This document shows positions 47,941 to 56,320 of a DNA stretch of 64,000 nt, piece by piece (positions within the stretch are counted from its first letter, which is position 1; the number at the start of each line of letters is the position of its first letter). The notes beneath the pieces were generated by a model, which saw only the letters and a list, made by a program, of their open reading frames with translations, was not told where the DNA came from and ran no database searches. The position numbers and the translations under genes are program-made. Origin of the DNA: Spironucleus salmonicida (Eukaryota > Fornicata > Diplomonadida > Hexamitidae); contig CM035323.1 in NCBI GenBank assembly GCA_000497125.2, positions 194,001 to 258,000 of the forward strand. Direction: 5' to 3'.

Positions 47941-48296
47941 TTTTATAGATGAAAAAATATTTGCTATAATTTATTATTTAAGTACATTCAAACTTTAATA
48001 CTGTAATGTAAATTTAAAGATTAATATTATATATTAACCGTATTATTAAATAATTAGACTTTTCAAATTAAAAACAAAAATTTATTATTAAATAAATAAT
48101 ATATTAATTTAGAAGATATTTTTAATTCAACTAGTAAGGCTCATTAAGCCCGAATAACAGCTTTACAACATGATCTTCAATTTAAAGTAAACTATAATAC
48201 ACTATTAGTAGAAACAACAAAATAAAAGGGAAAATAACAAATATTAAGATAATATTATATACAATATACAATAAAATTTGAAAATTTCCCTTCTAA

Positions 48297-49655
48297 ATGA
48301 AATCTCCCCCATCCTCTTTATTATCTTTATTTACAGCTCCTTAGATAATATCATCTACAGTTATTTCTGGCTATCACAATCAAACAAAGCTATATGCAAT
48401 AACAGCTGATAGGGACTTACTTACTGATAACTATATAAAAATATTTTCAGAACTAATTTCATAGGATATTTTTATTATAAATAAGCTATTTAAGCTAAAA
48501 TCTAATTATATTGTAACATTTCCAACATAATTTTCACCTCTTAAAGAGTATGTAACCGAAACTATTCTTTCTAATTAACAAACTAATATTATCATTATTT
48601 AGCTATTAAATTTAGTCAATATGACACATTGTAAAAAGTTTATTCACGGTAATATTAACACAAATAATTTATATTATATCCAGAATAAGCTTTACTTAGG
48701 TTTATGTGGTCCCTGGAGCGATAATTATTTTGAAATACAAATTAATGATATCAGCCAGAAAAATGATTTAATTTCCTGTGGGAAAGTTATATTAGAGCTT
48801 ATTGCCAATAAATAAACTTTAGGTGTAGGCGAATTTCAAGTAGCTGCAGATATGCTTATTTAAGGTGAAAGATGCGGAAAAGTTCTTGATTTCCTAGAAC
48901 GAAAAGGCAATAATACCACAAAATAGTACAACAACGATTTTATCAAGCATACAAGAAAAAAAGACTTTAATGATAAGATAAGCGAGCTCAAAAATTTGGA
49001 AAAATAAATTTCTTTAGAAGTGGAATTTCCAGATATCATTAATATACAATAAGACGAATATTGTCTAAAAATTTTATAACTAAAAAATTAAGCCAAAGAA
49101 GTGGAAATTGATTATAAAACAATAATTGATGGTGTTAATAACAAATATAATACTATATTAACACAATATGATAAACTTGATCGTCTTTTTAAAGAAACTG
49201 ATGAATTAACATATAATAATACTAATAGTAAGAAAAAAATTATTATTCAACAGAATAAGTCTAATAATTCGTAAATCGACCGAAAACCTACGAAAAAGGA
49301 GTTTGCTATTGAAATTTTTAAAATTTCCGCTAATTTCAACACACAAATGGAAATTGATTTTGCATTTTCGCTTTAATTTGACAATTTTATTTTTTCTGGT
49401 GAATCTGGCAAGCAATTTGTCCCCAAAACTGACAAGAAACTTATTAATTTCAAGGCATAAATTGACGTTTTTGGCGAAAAAAGTGAAGGAGCGGACGAAA
49501 AATTTGGTATCATTATTATGTGTTGTAAATACTAAAAAGTTAAAGAATTTTACAGCTTCAGTGTGAAAATTGGAAGCGGGGAGGGCCGTTTTTGGATACT
49601 ATCTTCTTGTGGAAAAGTTAGTTTATATATTTAAATAGATGGGTGGGATAATTGA
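48297..49655 (+). CDS. Pseudokinase-like protein with coiled coil and C-terminal beta domain (452 aa)
   Basis: ATG at 48297 to TGA 49653-49655. Residues about 80-175 resemble a protein-kinase C-lobe: a His-Gly-Asn-Ile-Asn-x-x-Asn catalytic loop in place of HRDLKxxN, Leu-Gly-Leu-Cys-Gly-Pro-Trp where DFG would be, and Asp-Leu-Ile-Ser-Cys-Gly-Lys-Val-Ile-Leu-Glu-Leu like helix F. The catalytic Asp and the DFG Asp are both missing, so activity is unlikely. A charged coiled coil covers about 215-310 and the last 120 residues look beta-rich. The fold assignment is inference from the spacing of these motifs; coding status is strong. Confidence 0.6.
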
Positions 49656-49909
49656 GTGAATTTTTATATATTATTATTATTATTATTATTTATTCATAAT
49701 TATAAATCTAGAACACGGGTATATTCAATAAATAGTATAATAACTTATTTTTATAACTCGAAAAAGATATAGAGATACTAAATAAATATATTATGATGTT
49801 TCTGTGGTTTTTAATATAACTGATAATAATTAGCCTTTATAATCGTAGAGTAAAATTTAGATTTAATTTATCAATATTTTATCGTTAAAAAATACAATAG
49901 TTTGAGACA

Positions 49910-50104
49910 ATGAAATTGGTTAACAAAGCTAAAAGCACGAATAAGCTACCTAAGGTATCTGCACGTATTTCTGTATAAGCTTAAGAGAGTGTTATTCCAG
50001 ATTTAGAGGTGAGCGTCTTATCTCGATAAAGTACTGTCGAAGAGCTTGATGACCTATTATAAATGGTGTCTGACTGGTCGGACTTGGACAATTGGACGAA
50101 ATGA
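49910..50104 (+). CDS. Small acidic-tailed protein, left paralogue (64 aa)
   Basis: ATG at 49910 to TGA 50102-50104. Starts Met-Lys-Leu-Val, basic head, then Glu/Leu helix and the terminal Val-Ser-Asp-Trp-Ser-Asp-Leu-Asp-Asn-Trp-Thr-Lys. Its last 13 codons lie inside the left inverted-repeat arm; the rest is outside yet still recognisably homologous to the gene at 55789-55980. Stop is 1 bp from that of the convergent neighbour. Confidence 0.65.
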
Positions 50105-50105
50105 G

Positions 50106-50600
50106 TCACTTCCTGCGGGCCCTGAGCAGCAGCGCCTCGCGTGCCCTGCGGAGGTCGGTCGCCCGCTGGCGCTGGACGGCGTAGCGCTCGCCCATGGCCC
50201 GGAGCTGGGCCTGCTGGCGCTCCATCTTCGCCTCGATGCCGGCGACGACCTGGTGCAGCCCCAGGAGCTCGGCCACCGCGACGGCGATCTGCTCGCGGAA
50301 CATGCGGCTGTCCTCGGTGACCTCGCTGCAGGTGCTCTCGCTCACCTCCACCATCAGGAGGGACCGCGACACCTGCCGCACGAAGGAGGGCTCGGGCGAG
50401 CGGGCGGAGAGCAGCAGGTCCTCCCTCGCGCCGAGCGCCTTGGGCCGCAGGGACAGCGCGGGGTACAGCGCGTCCGCGAAGGCCTTCGCCGCCTTCTGGG
50501 CCCGCGGCGTGCACAGCGGCGCCAGCACCGGCGGGGTGGTGGGCCGGTCTTCTGCAGCAGTGCCTTCATTCTGGTTGGACGAAGTAGTTTGCCCTACCAT
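50106..50600 (-). CDS. IR protein D, left copy (164 aa)
   Basis: ATG at 50600 to TGA 50106-50108. N-terminal 30 residues are Ser/Thr/Pro-rich; residues 30-80 are Ala/Leu helical; residues about 95-164 form a Gln/Arg/Glu amphipathic helix ending in a strongly basic tail, typical of a coiled-coil subunit. Very GC-rich with no TAA/TAG codon. A TTCACTCC element lies about 30 bp before the ATG. Differs from the right copy by Thr versus Ala near residue 21. Unknown family. Confidence 0.75.
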   Translation of the reverse strand: MVGQTTSSNQNEGTAAEDRPTTPPVLAPLCTPRAQKAAKAFADALYPALSLRPKALGAREDLLLSARSPEPSFVRQVSRSLLMVEVSESTCSEVTEDSRMFREQIAVAVAELLGLHQVVAGIEAKMERQQAQLRAMGERYAVQRQRATDLRRAREALLLRARRK

Positions 50601-50719
50601 ATGGCTAACTGCCAGAAATGTCGGCGGAGTGAAAACGTAAACTTAACAGCACTCAGATCGCACCCATGGTTTCAGTGGTCTCGTCTCCGCGCCAGCTCGC
50701 GTCAGAAGGCGGCGTCCTG

Positions 50720-51043
50720 TCAGCACACGGTGTAGCCGAAGCGGTCCTCGAAGTCGAAGGCCTGCACCACCGCGCCGAGGAGGGTCACACCGGCCAGCGC
50801 GGGGGCCTGCAGGGAGAGGCAGAGGCGCGCCGAGGGCGGGATGTCCAGCAGCGCGCGGTTGCCCACCAGCGGCACCGCTATGTCCCCGGCGGCGGTGTGC
50901 ACGAGGCAGGACCCCACGGCGCAGGGCGCGGCCAGCACTACCTCCCGCACCCTCACGATCGCGTCGAAGGCGAAGTGCAGGGGCTGCCCGCTGGCGTCCA
51001 GAGGGAACTGCGGGCGGGCGAGCAGGAGCGGGCCCAGGTCCAT
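50720..51043 (-). CDS. IR protein B, left copy (107 aa)
   Basis: ATG at 51043 to TGA 50720-50722. A compact beta-rich protein: alternating Val/Leu/Ala strands with Gly/Pro/Asp turns, starting Met-Asp-Leu-Gly-Pro and ending Phe-Gly-Tyr-Thr-Val-Cys. GC-rich with no TAA/TAG codon. Divergent from protein C with 16 bp between ATGs. Differs from the right copy at one residue (Asp/Asn). Unknown family. Confidence 0.7.
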   Translation of the reverse strand: MDLGPLLLARPQFPLDASGQPLHFAFDAIVRVREVVLAAPCAVGSCLVHTAAGDIAVPLVGNRALLDIPPSARLCLSLQAPALAGVTLLGAVVQAFDFEDRFGYTVC

Positions 51044-51059
51044 TCGAAGTCCGCTCCGA

Positions 51060-51437
51060 ATGCTCACTCCACGGCGGTCCGTCATCTTCGACGCGAACCC
51101 CGCCCTCACGCGGCTCGCGCGCTCCCAGCTGCTGGGGACGCAGATCGTAGACCTCGGCCAGGCGGTGGCGGCCCTGCAGGCGGAGCAGGACGCCCTGCGC
51201 ACCGAGCAGTGCCAGCTGCGCTACGACATCGCGGAGCTCACCGCCCGGCCCCCCGCGGTGCGCCATGCCCCCCTCCTGCACTTCGAGGCCTTCTACCCTA
51301 CCGAGGCGCGCGGCAACGCCCCCCTCCTGCGCACCGAGCTGGCCCGCCTCCGCGCCGAGATCGGCCAGCTGGGCGCGCTCCTCACCACAGCACCCGGCCC
51401 GCCTGCGCAACCTCCGCCGCCTGCCACAGTGCCCTGA
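51060..51437 (+). CDS. IR protein C, left copy (125 aa)
   Basis: ATG at 51060 to TGA 51435-51437. Begins Met-Leu-Thr-Pro-Arg-Arg; residues about 20-65 are a Leu/Ala/Gln/Glu heptad coil, residues 90-110 another short helix, ending in a Pro-rich tail. GC-rich and free of TAA/TAG. Its 3' end overlaps the convergent gene by 56 bp. Proteins C and D both carry helices suitable for pairing. Confidence 0.7.
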   Translation: MLTPRRSVIFDANPALTRLARSQLLGTQIVDLGQAVAALQAEQDALRTEQCQLRYDIAELTARPPAVRHAPLLHFEAFYPTEARGNAPLLRTELARLRAEIGQLGALLTTAPGPPAQPPPPATVP

Positions 51438-51885
51438 GCTGCAGGTCCAGGTACGCCGCGCTCCAGTGCTGCTCCGCGCCCTGCTGGCGAAGGGCGTCCG
51501 CCTGCTGCGCCGCGTTCCGGCTCGAGATGTCGCTGAAGTTCGCCAGCGAGTCAGTCATTAGGGGGATAGATCGATCCAACTCAGGAAGCTCGCGCACTCG
51601 GAAAATCTACTCAATTGGATCGACCTTTCCGTCCTCAGTGAGCGCTTTCAGCACACCCTTATAGTCGGCCAAAGAGCAGTAATTTTTGCCTTTGACCAGC
51701 CCTGTATATTTTTTAACCATCTCGATGGTGAGCATGTAGTGGTTCTTCATGCCACTGCGCATTTGCTTTAGGTTGGAGTGCCGGTTGTGGTTACAGTCAA
51801 ACCAGTAGAAGATCGCCAGCAGCTCAATATGTCTAATTTTCCACCTATAGACACTACCAGCTATATAGCAGTAGAATTTTTTCAT
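51382..51885 (-). CDS. Truncated left copy of the MGC-type protein (167 aa)
   Basis: Shares the C-terminal 145 residues with the protein at 53582-54511, starting at Leu-Ala-Ile-Phe-Tyr-Trp-Phe-Asp. The first ATG after an upstream TGA is at 51885, giving about 22 residues that are only distantly like the right copy (Val-Tyr-Arg-Trp versus Val-Phe-Tyr-Arg-Phe). About 140 N-terminal residues including the Met-Gly-Cys lipidation site are absent. It may be a non-functional fragment or a short soluble version. Confidence 0.6.
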
Positions 51886-52032
51886 TTTTTAATCGATTCA
51901 CCTCGCTTTTAGTGAAATCTACATTTTAATCTTAAATCAATTCGCGTTTAATGACAATAATTTATTCACTATTTACGTCATATTCCCAATTATATACAAA
52001 AGTATTACATACCACCCTTCCACATAGAAAAA

Positions 52033-53409
52033 ATGCAAATCCCGGAAACGACCCAAAAGTTCTCAGCGCTGAGCACAATCTCTGGAAACTAGGTTTCCAC
52101 TAAAAATATCAATCTAAAGTCCAAAACCCCACTTCCGCACGTGATGCCCTCAGATTTTGAGATTGTAGCGCTTTTAGGGGCTGGCGATGCCGGCCGCGTG
52201 TACCTCGCGAAGAACCTGAAAGCATTCATTCCGCAGGCAAAGAACCAGAAAATCTTCGCCCTCAAAGTCCTCTCAAAGCGCGATTTGGTGGAGCGGAACA
52301 AAACGAAGCGTTTCGTATAAGAATACGAAGTATTGTCGCAGTTGGATCACCCTTTCCTGGCGCGCATGTACGCCGCATTTTCGGACCAGCGCAACTACTA
52401 CCTGCTAATGGAATTTTGCGAGGGCGGCGAGCTGGCGCAAATCCTCAAAAAACAGGCATTTTTGCAGGAAAATGTCGCAAAATAATACGTTTCTGAGCTC
52501 CTGACGGCGCTCGAATATCTGCATTTCCACGGCATAATTTACAGGGATTTGAAGACCGAAAACGTCCTAATCCGCAACGATCACGTGAAACTCACGGATT
52601 TTGACCTCGCGAAACAAGTGATATAAGCGCAGCAAATCGCTTCATTTGAGCCCAAAATGTACAAGAAAAAACTGCTTTTTCCCACTCCAATTCACCAGTC
52701 CTCGACGTCGTTCGTCGGCACTGCGGAGTACCTCTCGCCGGACGTCATTTCGGGCCAGCACTCGCAGGCAGCGGATTTCTGGTCCCTCGGGATTTTGATT
52801 TACGAGCTTTTGTACGGAAAAACGCCTTTTTACACTCCAAATTCTGGATTTCAGGCGATTTCGCGTCGAATTCAGGCCGGAATTTACGCGTTTCCGGCGT
52901 TCCCGAAAGTGAGCGAAAACGCGAAGGATTTGATCAAAAAATTGCTCACTTTGAAGCCCGAAAATCGGCTCGGATTTCAGTTCGGAATCGCAGAAATTAA
53001 GGCCCATTTGTGGTTCAAGGGCGTCAATTTCGCGAGAATTTACGAAAGTGAAAATCAAATTCAAATTGATTTTCCACTCCAATAATTTAGGGAGCTTCCG
53101 CGGGCGCTGGAAGTGATGAGCCGCGATTTCGCGGGAACGGGCTTTTCGCTGCCGGCGGGGGCGCATGAGCTGTGCGAGAAGATGATATAAGCGTACGAGA
53201 AAAACGGCCTTATCGCGCGGCCGAAAGCGTGCAATTTTGACGAGGAAATGGGCGTGGAAAACGTTAATTTGAACGCCAACGGAATCGGGACCATCAGCGG
53301 TGCGAAAACGGAGGCGAAACGCGTCGGTCTGAGGGATTTGTTCGCGCGGCGCGAGGGCCAGCGGGCGAGTTTGAGCGCCGCGAGGGGCGAGGGCGACGTT
53401 GAGGAGTGA
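52033..53409 (+). CDS. AGC-family Ser/Thr protein kinase, DFD type (Fpk1/Nrc-2/AGCVIII-like)
   Basis: A 458-residue kinase in the spacer between the inverted repeats. Features: Gly-rich loop [10 protein letters not shown] near 49, ALKVLSK lysine near 78, an alpha-C Glu, YRDLKTEN near 171, TDFDLAK near 188 (DFD instead of DFG), an insertion of about 30 residues, then [13 protein letters not shown] activation segment near 228, [19 protein letters not shown] and ENRLGF. DFD plus an insert before a Ser-Phe-Val-Gly-Thr segment typifies plant AGCVIII and fungal Fpk1/Nrc-2 kinases, known regulators of flippases, polar growth and auxin carriers. Four or more TAA/TAG codons are internal. After the TGA the same frame stays protein-like for about 42 codons. 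Confidence 0.93.
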
Positions 53410-53581
53410 ACGGTTTGGGCACGCGTTGCAAATTATCGCATAACGGGCGCTGGGGGAAAATCGCTAGTCAGCAGATCAAAATATAGGGGTGGGGTGAAGC
53501 CGTTTGGGACTCGCGAAAAGGAAGTGAAAATTTTCGGTAAATACTATTATTATATAATATAATATGTTTTTGATTTCAAAA

Positions 53582-54511
53582 ATGGGTTGTGCAGGCGCAG
53601 ACGAAATAGACGACGAGCTGAAGCATGCCGCGCCAGATTTTGAGCTGCAAACCAATCCTGCCTATACCGCATACTGCTAGGCAGATTTCAGGTGCCAGTT
53701 CAAGCCGTTTGAAATGGCGGATTTGTTTTTCGAGGACTTCGAAATCGCGTAATGCGACCCGCCAGAGGCGAGTAAAAAGGCGAGTAAAAAGAAAGGCGAC
53801 GACTCAGATTCAGAGCCTGAGGAAAGGGAGTTCAAGCAGATGCACTATCGAAGCGTCAGGATGCGCTTCAGTATTTTTTCTGAAAAAATGCGATAGATTT
53901 ACGATTTCCTAACGCCGCAGGACGTGTGCGCAAGTCATAATTATATCAACTTTAGACACGGTTTTCAGCTGAGGCGCATGGCGGAATTCGCAGATGTTCA
54001 TATTTCCGTTGAGGAGTTCATAAACTATGGATATGTGTTTTATAGGTTTAACGAAATTCTCAAGAATCCAGCGCTGGCCATCTTCTACTGGTTTGACTGT
54101 AACCACAACCGGCACTCCAACCTAAAGCAAATGCGCAGTGGCATGAAGAACCACTACATGCTCACCATCGAGATGGTTAAAAAATATACAGGGCTGGTCA
54201 AAGGCAAAAATTACTGCTCTTTGGCCGACTATAAGGGTGTGCTGAAAGCGCTCACTGAGGACGGAAAGGTCGATCCAATTGAGTAGATTTTCCGAGTGCG
54301 CGAGCTTCCTGAGTTGGATCGATCTATCCCCCTAATGACTGACTCGCTGGCGAACTTCAGCGACATCTCGAGCCGGAACGCGGCGCAGCAGGCGGACGCC
54401 CTTCGCCAGCAGGGCGCGGAGCAGCACTGGAGCGCGGCGTACCTGGACCTGCAGCTCAGGGCACTGTGGCAGGCGGCGGAGGTTGCGCAGGCGGGCCGGG
54501 TGCTGTGGTGA
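53582..54511 (+). CDS. Met-Gly-Cys lipidated protein, full right copy (309 aa)
   Basis: ATG at 53582 to TGA 54509-54511. Met-Gly-Cys-Ala start predicts N-myristoylation and palmitoylation. An acidic/Lys linker occurs near 65-80. Residues about 100-250 are ordered, including an EF-hand-like Phe-Asp-x-Asn-x-Asn loop near 180. The last 57 residues, from a Met-Thr-Asp, switch to very GC-rich codons and Ala/Gln helix, suggesting fusion of a separate small gene. The 3' 432 bp lie in the right repeat arm. A GTAAAT at 53536 and TGTGCAG near 53594 would splice upstream sequence into codon 5 in frame, an alternative 5' structure. No family recognised. Confidence 0.65.
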
Positions 54512-54833
54512 GGAGCGCGCCCAGCTGGCCGATCTCGGCGCGGAGGCGGGCCAGCTCGGTGCGCAGGAGGGGGGCGTTGCCGCGCGCCTCGGTAGGGTAG
54601 AAGGCCTCGAAGTGCAGGAGGGGGGCATGGCGCACCGCGGGGGGCCGGGCGGTGAGCTCCGCGATGTCGTAGCGCAGCTGGCACTGCTCGGTGCGCAGGG
54701 CGTCCTGCTCCGCCTGCAGGGCCGCCACCGCCTGGCCGAGGTCTACGATCTGCGTCCCCAGCAGCTGGGAGCGCGCGAGCCGCGTGAGGGCGGGGTTCGC
54801 GTCGAAGATGACGGACCGCCGTGGAGTGAGCAT
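54456..54833 (-). CDS. IR protein C, right copy (125 aa)
   Basis: Identical by eye to the left copy at 51060-51437. Its last 56 bp overlap the 3' end of the convergent MGC gene. ATG lies 16 bp from that of protein B. A CACTCCA word falls inside its codons 3-5 rather than upstream. Confidence 0.7.
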   Translation of the reverse strand: MLTPRRSVIFDANPALTRLARSQLLGTQIVDLGQAVAALQAEQDALRTEQCQLRYDIAELTARPPAVRHAPLLHFEAFYPTEARGNAPLLRTELARLRAEIGQLGALLTTAPGPPAQPPPPATVP

Positions 54834-54849
54834 TCGGAGCGGACTTCGA

Positions 54850-55173
54850 ATGGACCTGGGCCCGCTCCTGCTCGCCCGCCCGCAGTTCCCTCTGGACGCC
54901 AGCGGGCAGCCCCTGCACTTCGCCTTCGACGCGATCGTGAGGGTGCGGGAGGTAGTGCTGGCCGCGCCCTGCGCCGTGGGGTCCTGCCTCGTGCACACCG
55001 CCGCCGGGGACATAGCGGTGCCGCTGGTGGGCAACCGCGCGCTGCTGGACATCCCGCCCTCGGCGCGCCTCTGCCTCTCCCTGCAGGCCCCCGCGCTGGC
55101 CGGTGTGACCCTCCTCGGCGCGGTGGTGCAGGCCTTCAACTTCGAGGACCGCTTCGGCTACACCGTGTGCTGA
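54850..55173 (+). CDS. IR protein B, right copy (107 aa)
   Basis: Second copy of the compact beta-rich protein at 50720-51043, differing at one visible codon (Asn for Asp near residue 99). GC-rich, no TAA/TAG. Confidence 0.7.
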   Translation: MDLGPLLLARPQFPLDASGQPLHFAFDAIVRVREVVLAAPCAVGSCLVHTAAGDIAVPLVGNRALLDIPPSARLCLSLQAPALAGVTLLGAVVQAFNFEDRFGYTVC

Positions 55174-55292
55174 CAGGACGCCGCCTTCTGACGCGAGCTG
55201 GCGCGGAGACGAGACCACTGAAACCATGGGTGCGATCTGAGTGCTGTTAAGTTTACGTTTTCACTCCGCCGACATTTCTGGCAGTTAGCCAT

Positions 55293-55787
55293 ATGGTAGG
55301 GCAAACTACTTCGTCCAACCAGAATGAAGGCACTGCTGCAGAAGACCGGCCCGCCACCCCGCCGGTGCTGGCGCCGCTGTGCACGCCGCGGGCCCAGAAG
55401 GCGGCGAAGGCCTTCGCGGACGCGCTGTACCCCGCGCTGTCCCTGCGGCCCAAGGCGCTCGGCGCGAGGGAGGACCTGCTGCTCTCCGCCCGCTCGCCCG
55501 AGCCCTCCTTCGTGCGGCAGGTGTCGCGGTCCCTCCTGATGGTGGAGGTGAGCGAGAGCACCTGCAGCGAGGTCACCGAGGACAGCCGCATGTTCCGCGA
55601 GCAGATCGCCGTCGCGGTGGCCGAGCTCCTGGGGCTGCACCAGGTCGTCGCCGGCATCGAGGCGAAGATGGAGCGCCAGCAGGCCCAGCTCCGGGCCATG
55701 GGCGAGCGCTACGCCGTCCAGCGCCAGCGGGCGACCGACCTCCGCAGGGCACGCGAGGCGCTGCTGCTCAGGGCCCGCAGGAAGTGA
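55293..55787 (+). CDS. IR protein D, right copy (164 aa)
   Basis: Second copy of 50106-50600, with Ala for Thr near residue 21. TTTTCACTCCGCC lies about 30 bp before the ATG. The TGA is 1 bp from the TGA of the convergent gene. Confidence 0.75.
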   Translation: MVGQTTSSNQNEGTAAEDRPATPPVLAPLCTPRAQKAAKAFADALYPALSLRPKALGAREDLLLSARSPEPSFVRQVSRSLLMVEVSESTCSEVTEDSRMFREQIAVAVAELLGLHQVVAGIEAKMERQQAQLRAMGERYAVQRQRATDLRRAREALLLRARRK

Positions 55788-55788
55788 C

Positions 55789-55980
55789 TCATTTCGTCCA
55801 ATTGTCCAAGTCCGACCAGTCCGACACCTGCGACAATATGTCAGTTAATTGATCTGCTGACCCTTCGTAGCAAAGGCTTCGTGAGTCTTAGGGAATGATC
55901 TGCTCAATTACAAGCTAAGTTTATACCAGTCGGTGCTGGGGCAAATTTTTGTTCTTTGTTTATCGCTTAATTAATTTCAT
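55789..55980 (-). CDS. Small acidic-tailed protein, right paralogue (63 aa)
   Basis: ATG at 55980 to TGA 55789-55791. Starts Met-Lys-Leu-Ile with a basic head containing Asn-Leu-Pro, and ends with the same Val-Ser-Asp-Trp-Ser-Asp-Leu-Asp-Asn-Trp-Thr-Lys as the left paralogue. Outside the arm the two proteins are diverged but alignable. The 340 bp beyond (55981-56320) are AT-rich with no gene seen. Confidence 0.65.
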
Positions 55981-56320
55981 TTTTATTTACTTAACATTAA
56001 TAGTAATTTAAAGGAATTATAAATTTATCGAATCATCACTTGTTGAGAATTTAACTATTTCTGTTATTTACATTCTATCAGTAACATTTATTATCGCTGA
56101 CAAAGCAATACCATATGAAATATCCAACTAATTAACTTATTATCAGCTAAGAACAAACTTCTCTCCTCGACTATTACTTATTTACGTAAATAAATGAGTA
56201 TATATGTATATTTGTAAAAATATGTAAATATATATTCATTTATATAATTAACTCTTATAAAAGTGCATTCCAAGCAGCCATAATGCATTTTTAAGCTAAA
56301 TCAGCAACTCAGCAAATCGA

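Larger units (their letters stand above)
50065..51813 (+). repeat. Inverted repeat, left arm (1,749 bp)
   Basis: Near-identical reverse complement of 54080-55828, same length, with only a few single-base differences seen (for example Asp/Asn and Thr/Ala changes in two encoded proteins). It carries three complete genes and the 3' ends of two. Homology ends abruptly at about 50065 and 51813-51820. Confidence 0.95.
54080..55828 (-). repeat. Inverted repeat, right arm (1,749 bp)
   Basis: Reverse complement of 50065-51813 with no length difference. Breakpoints fall inside two coding regions: codon for Ala in Leu-Ala-Ile-Phe-Tyr at 54080 and Val-Ser-Asp at about 55828. Confidence 0.95.
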
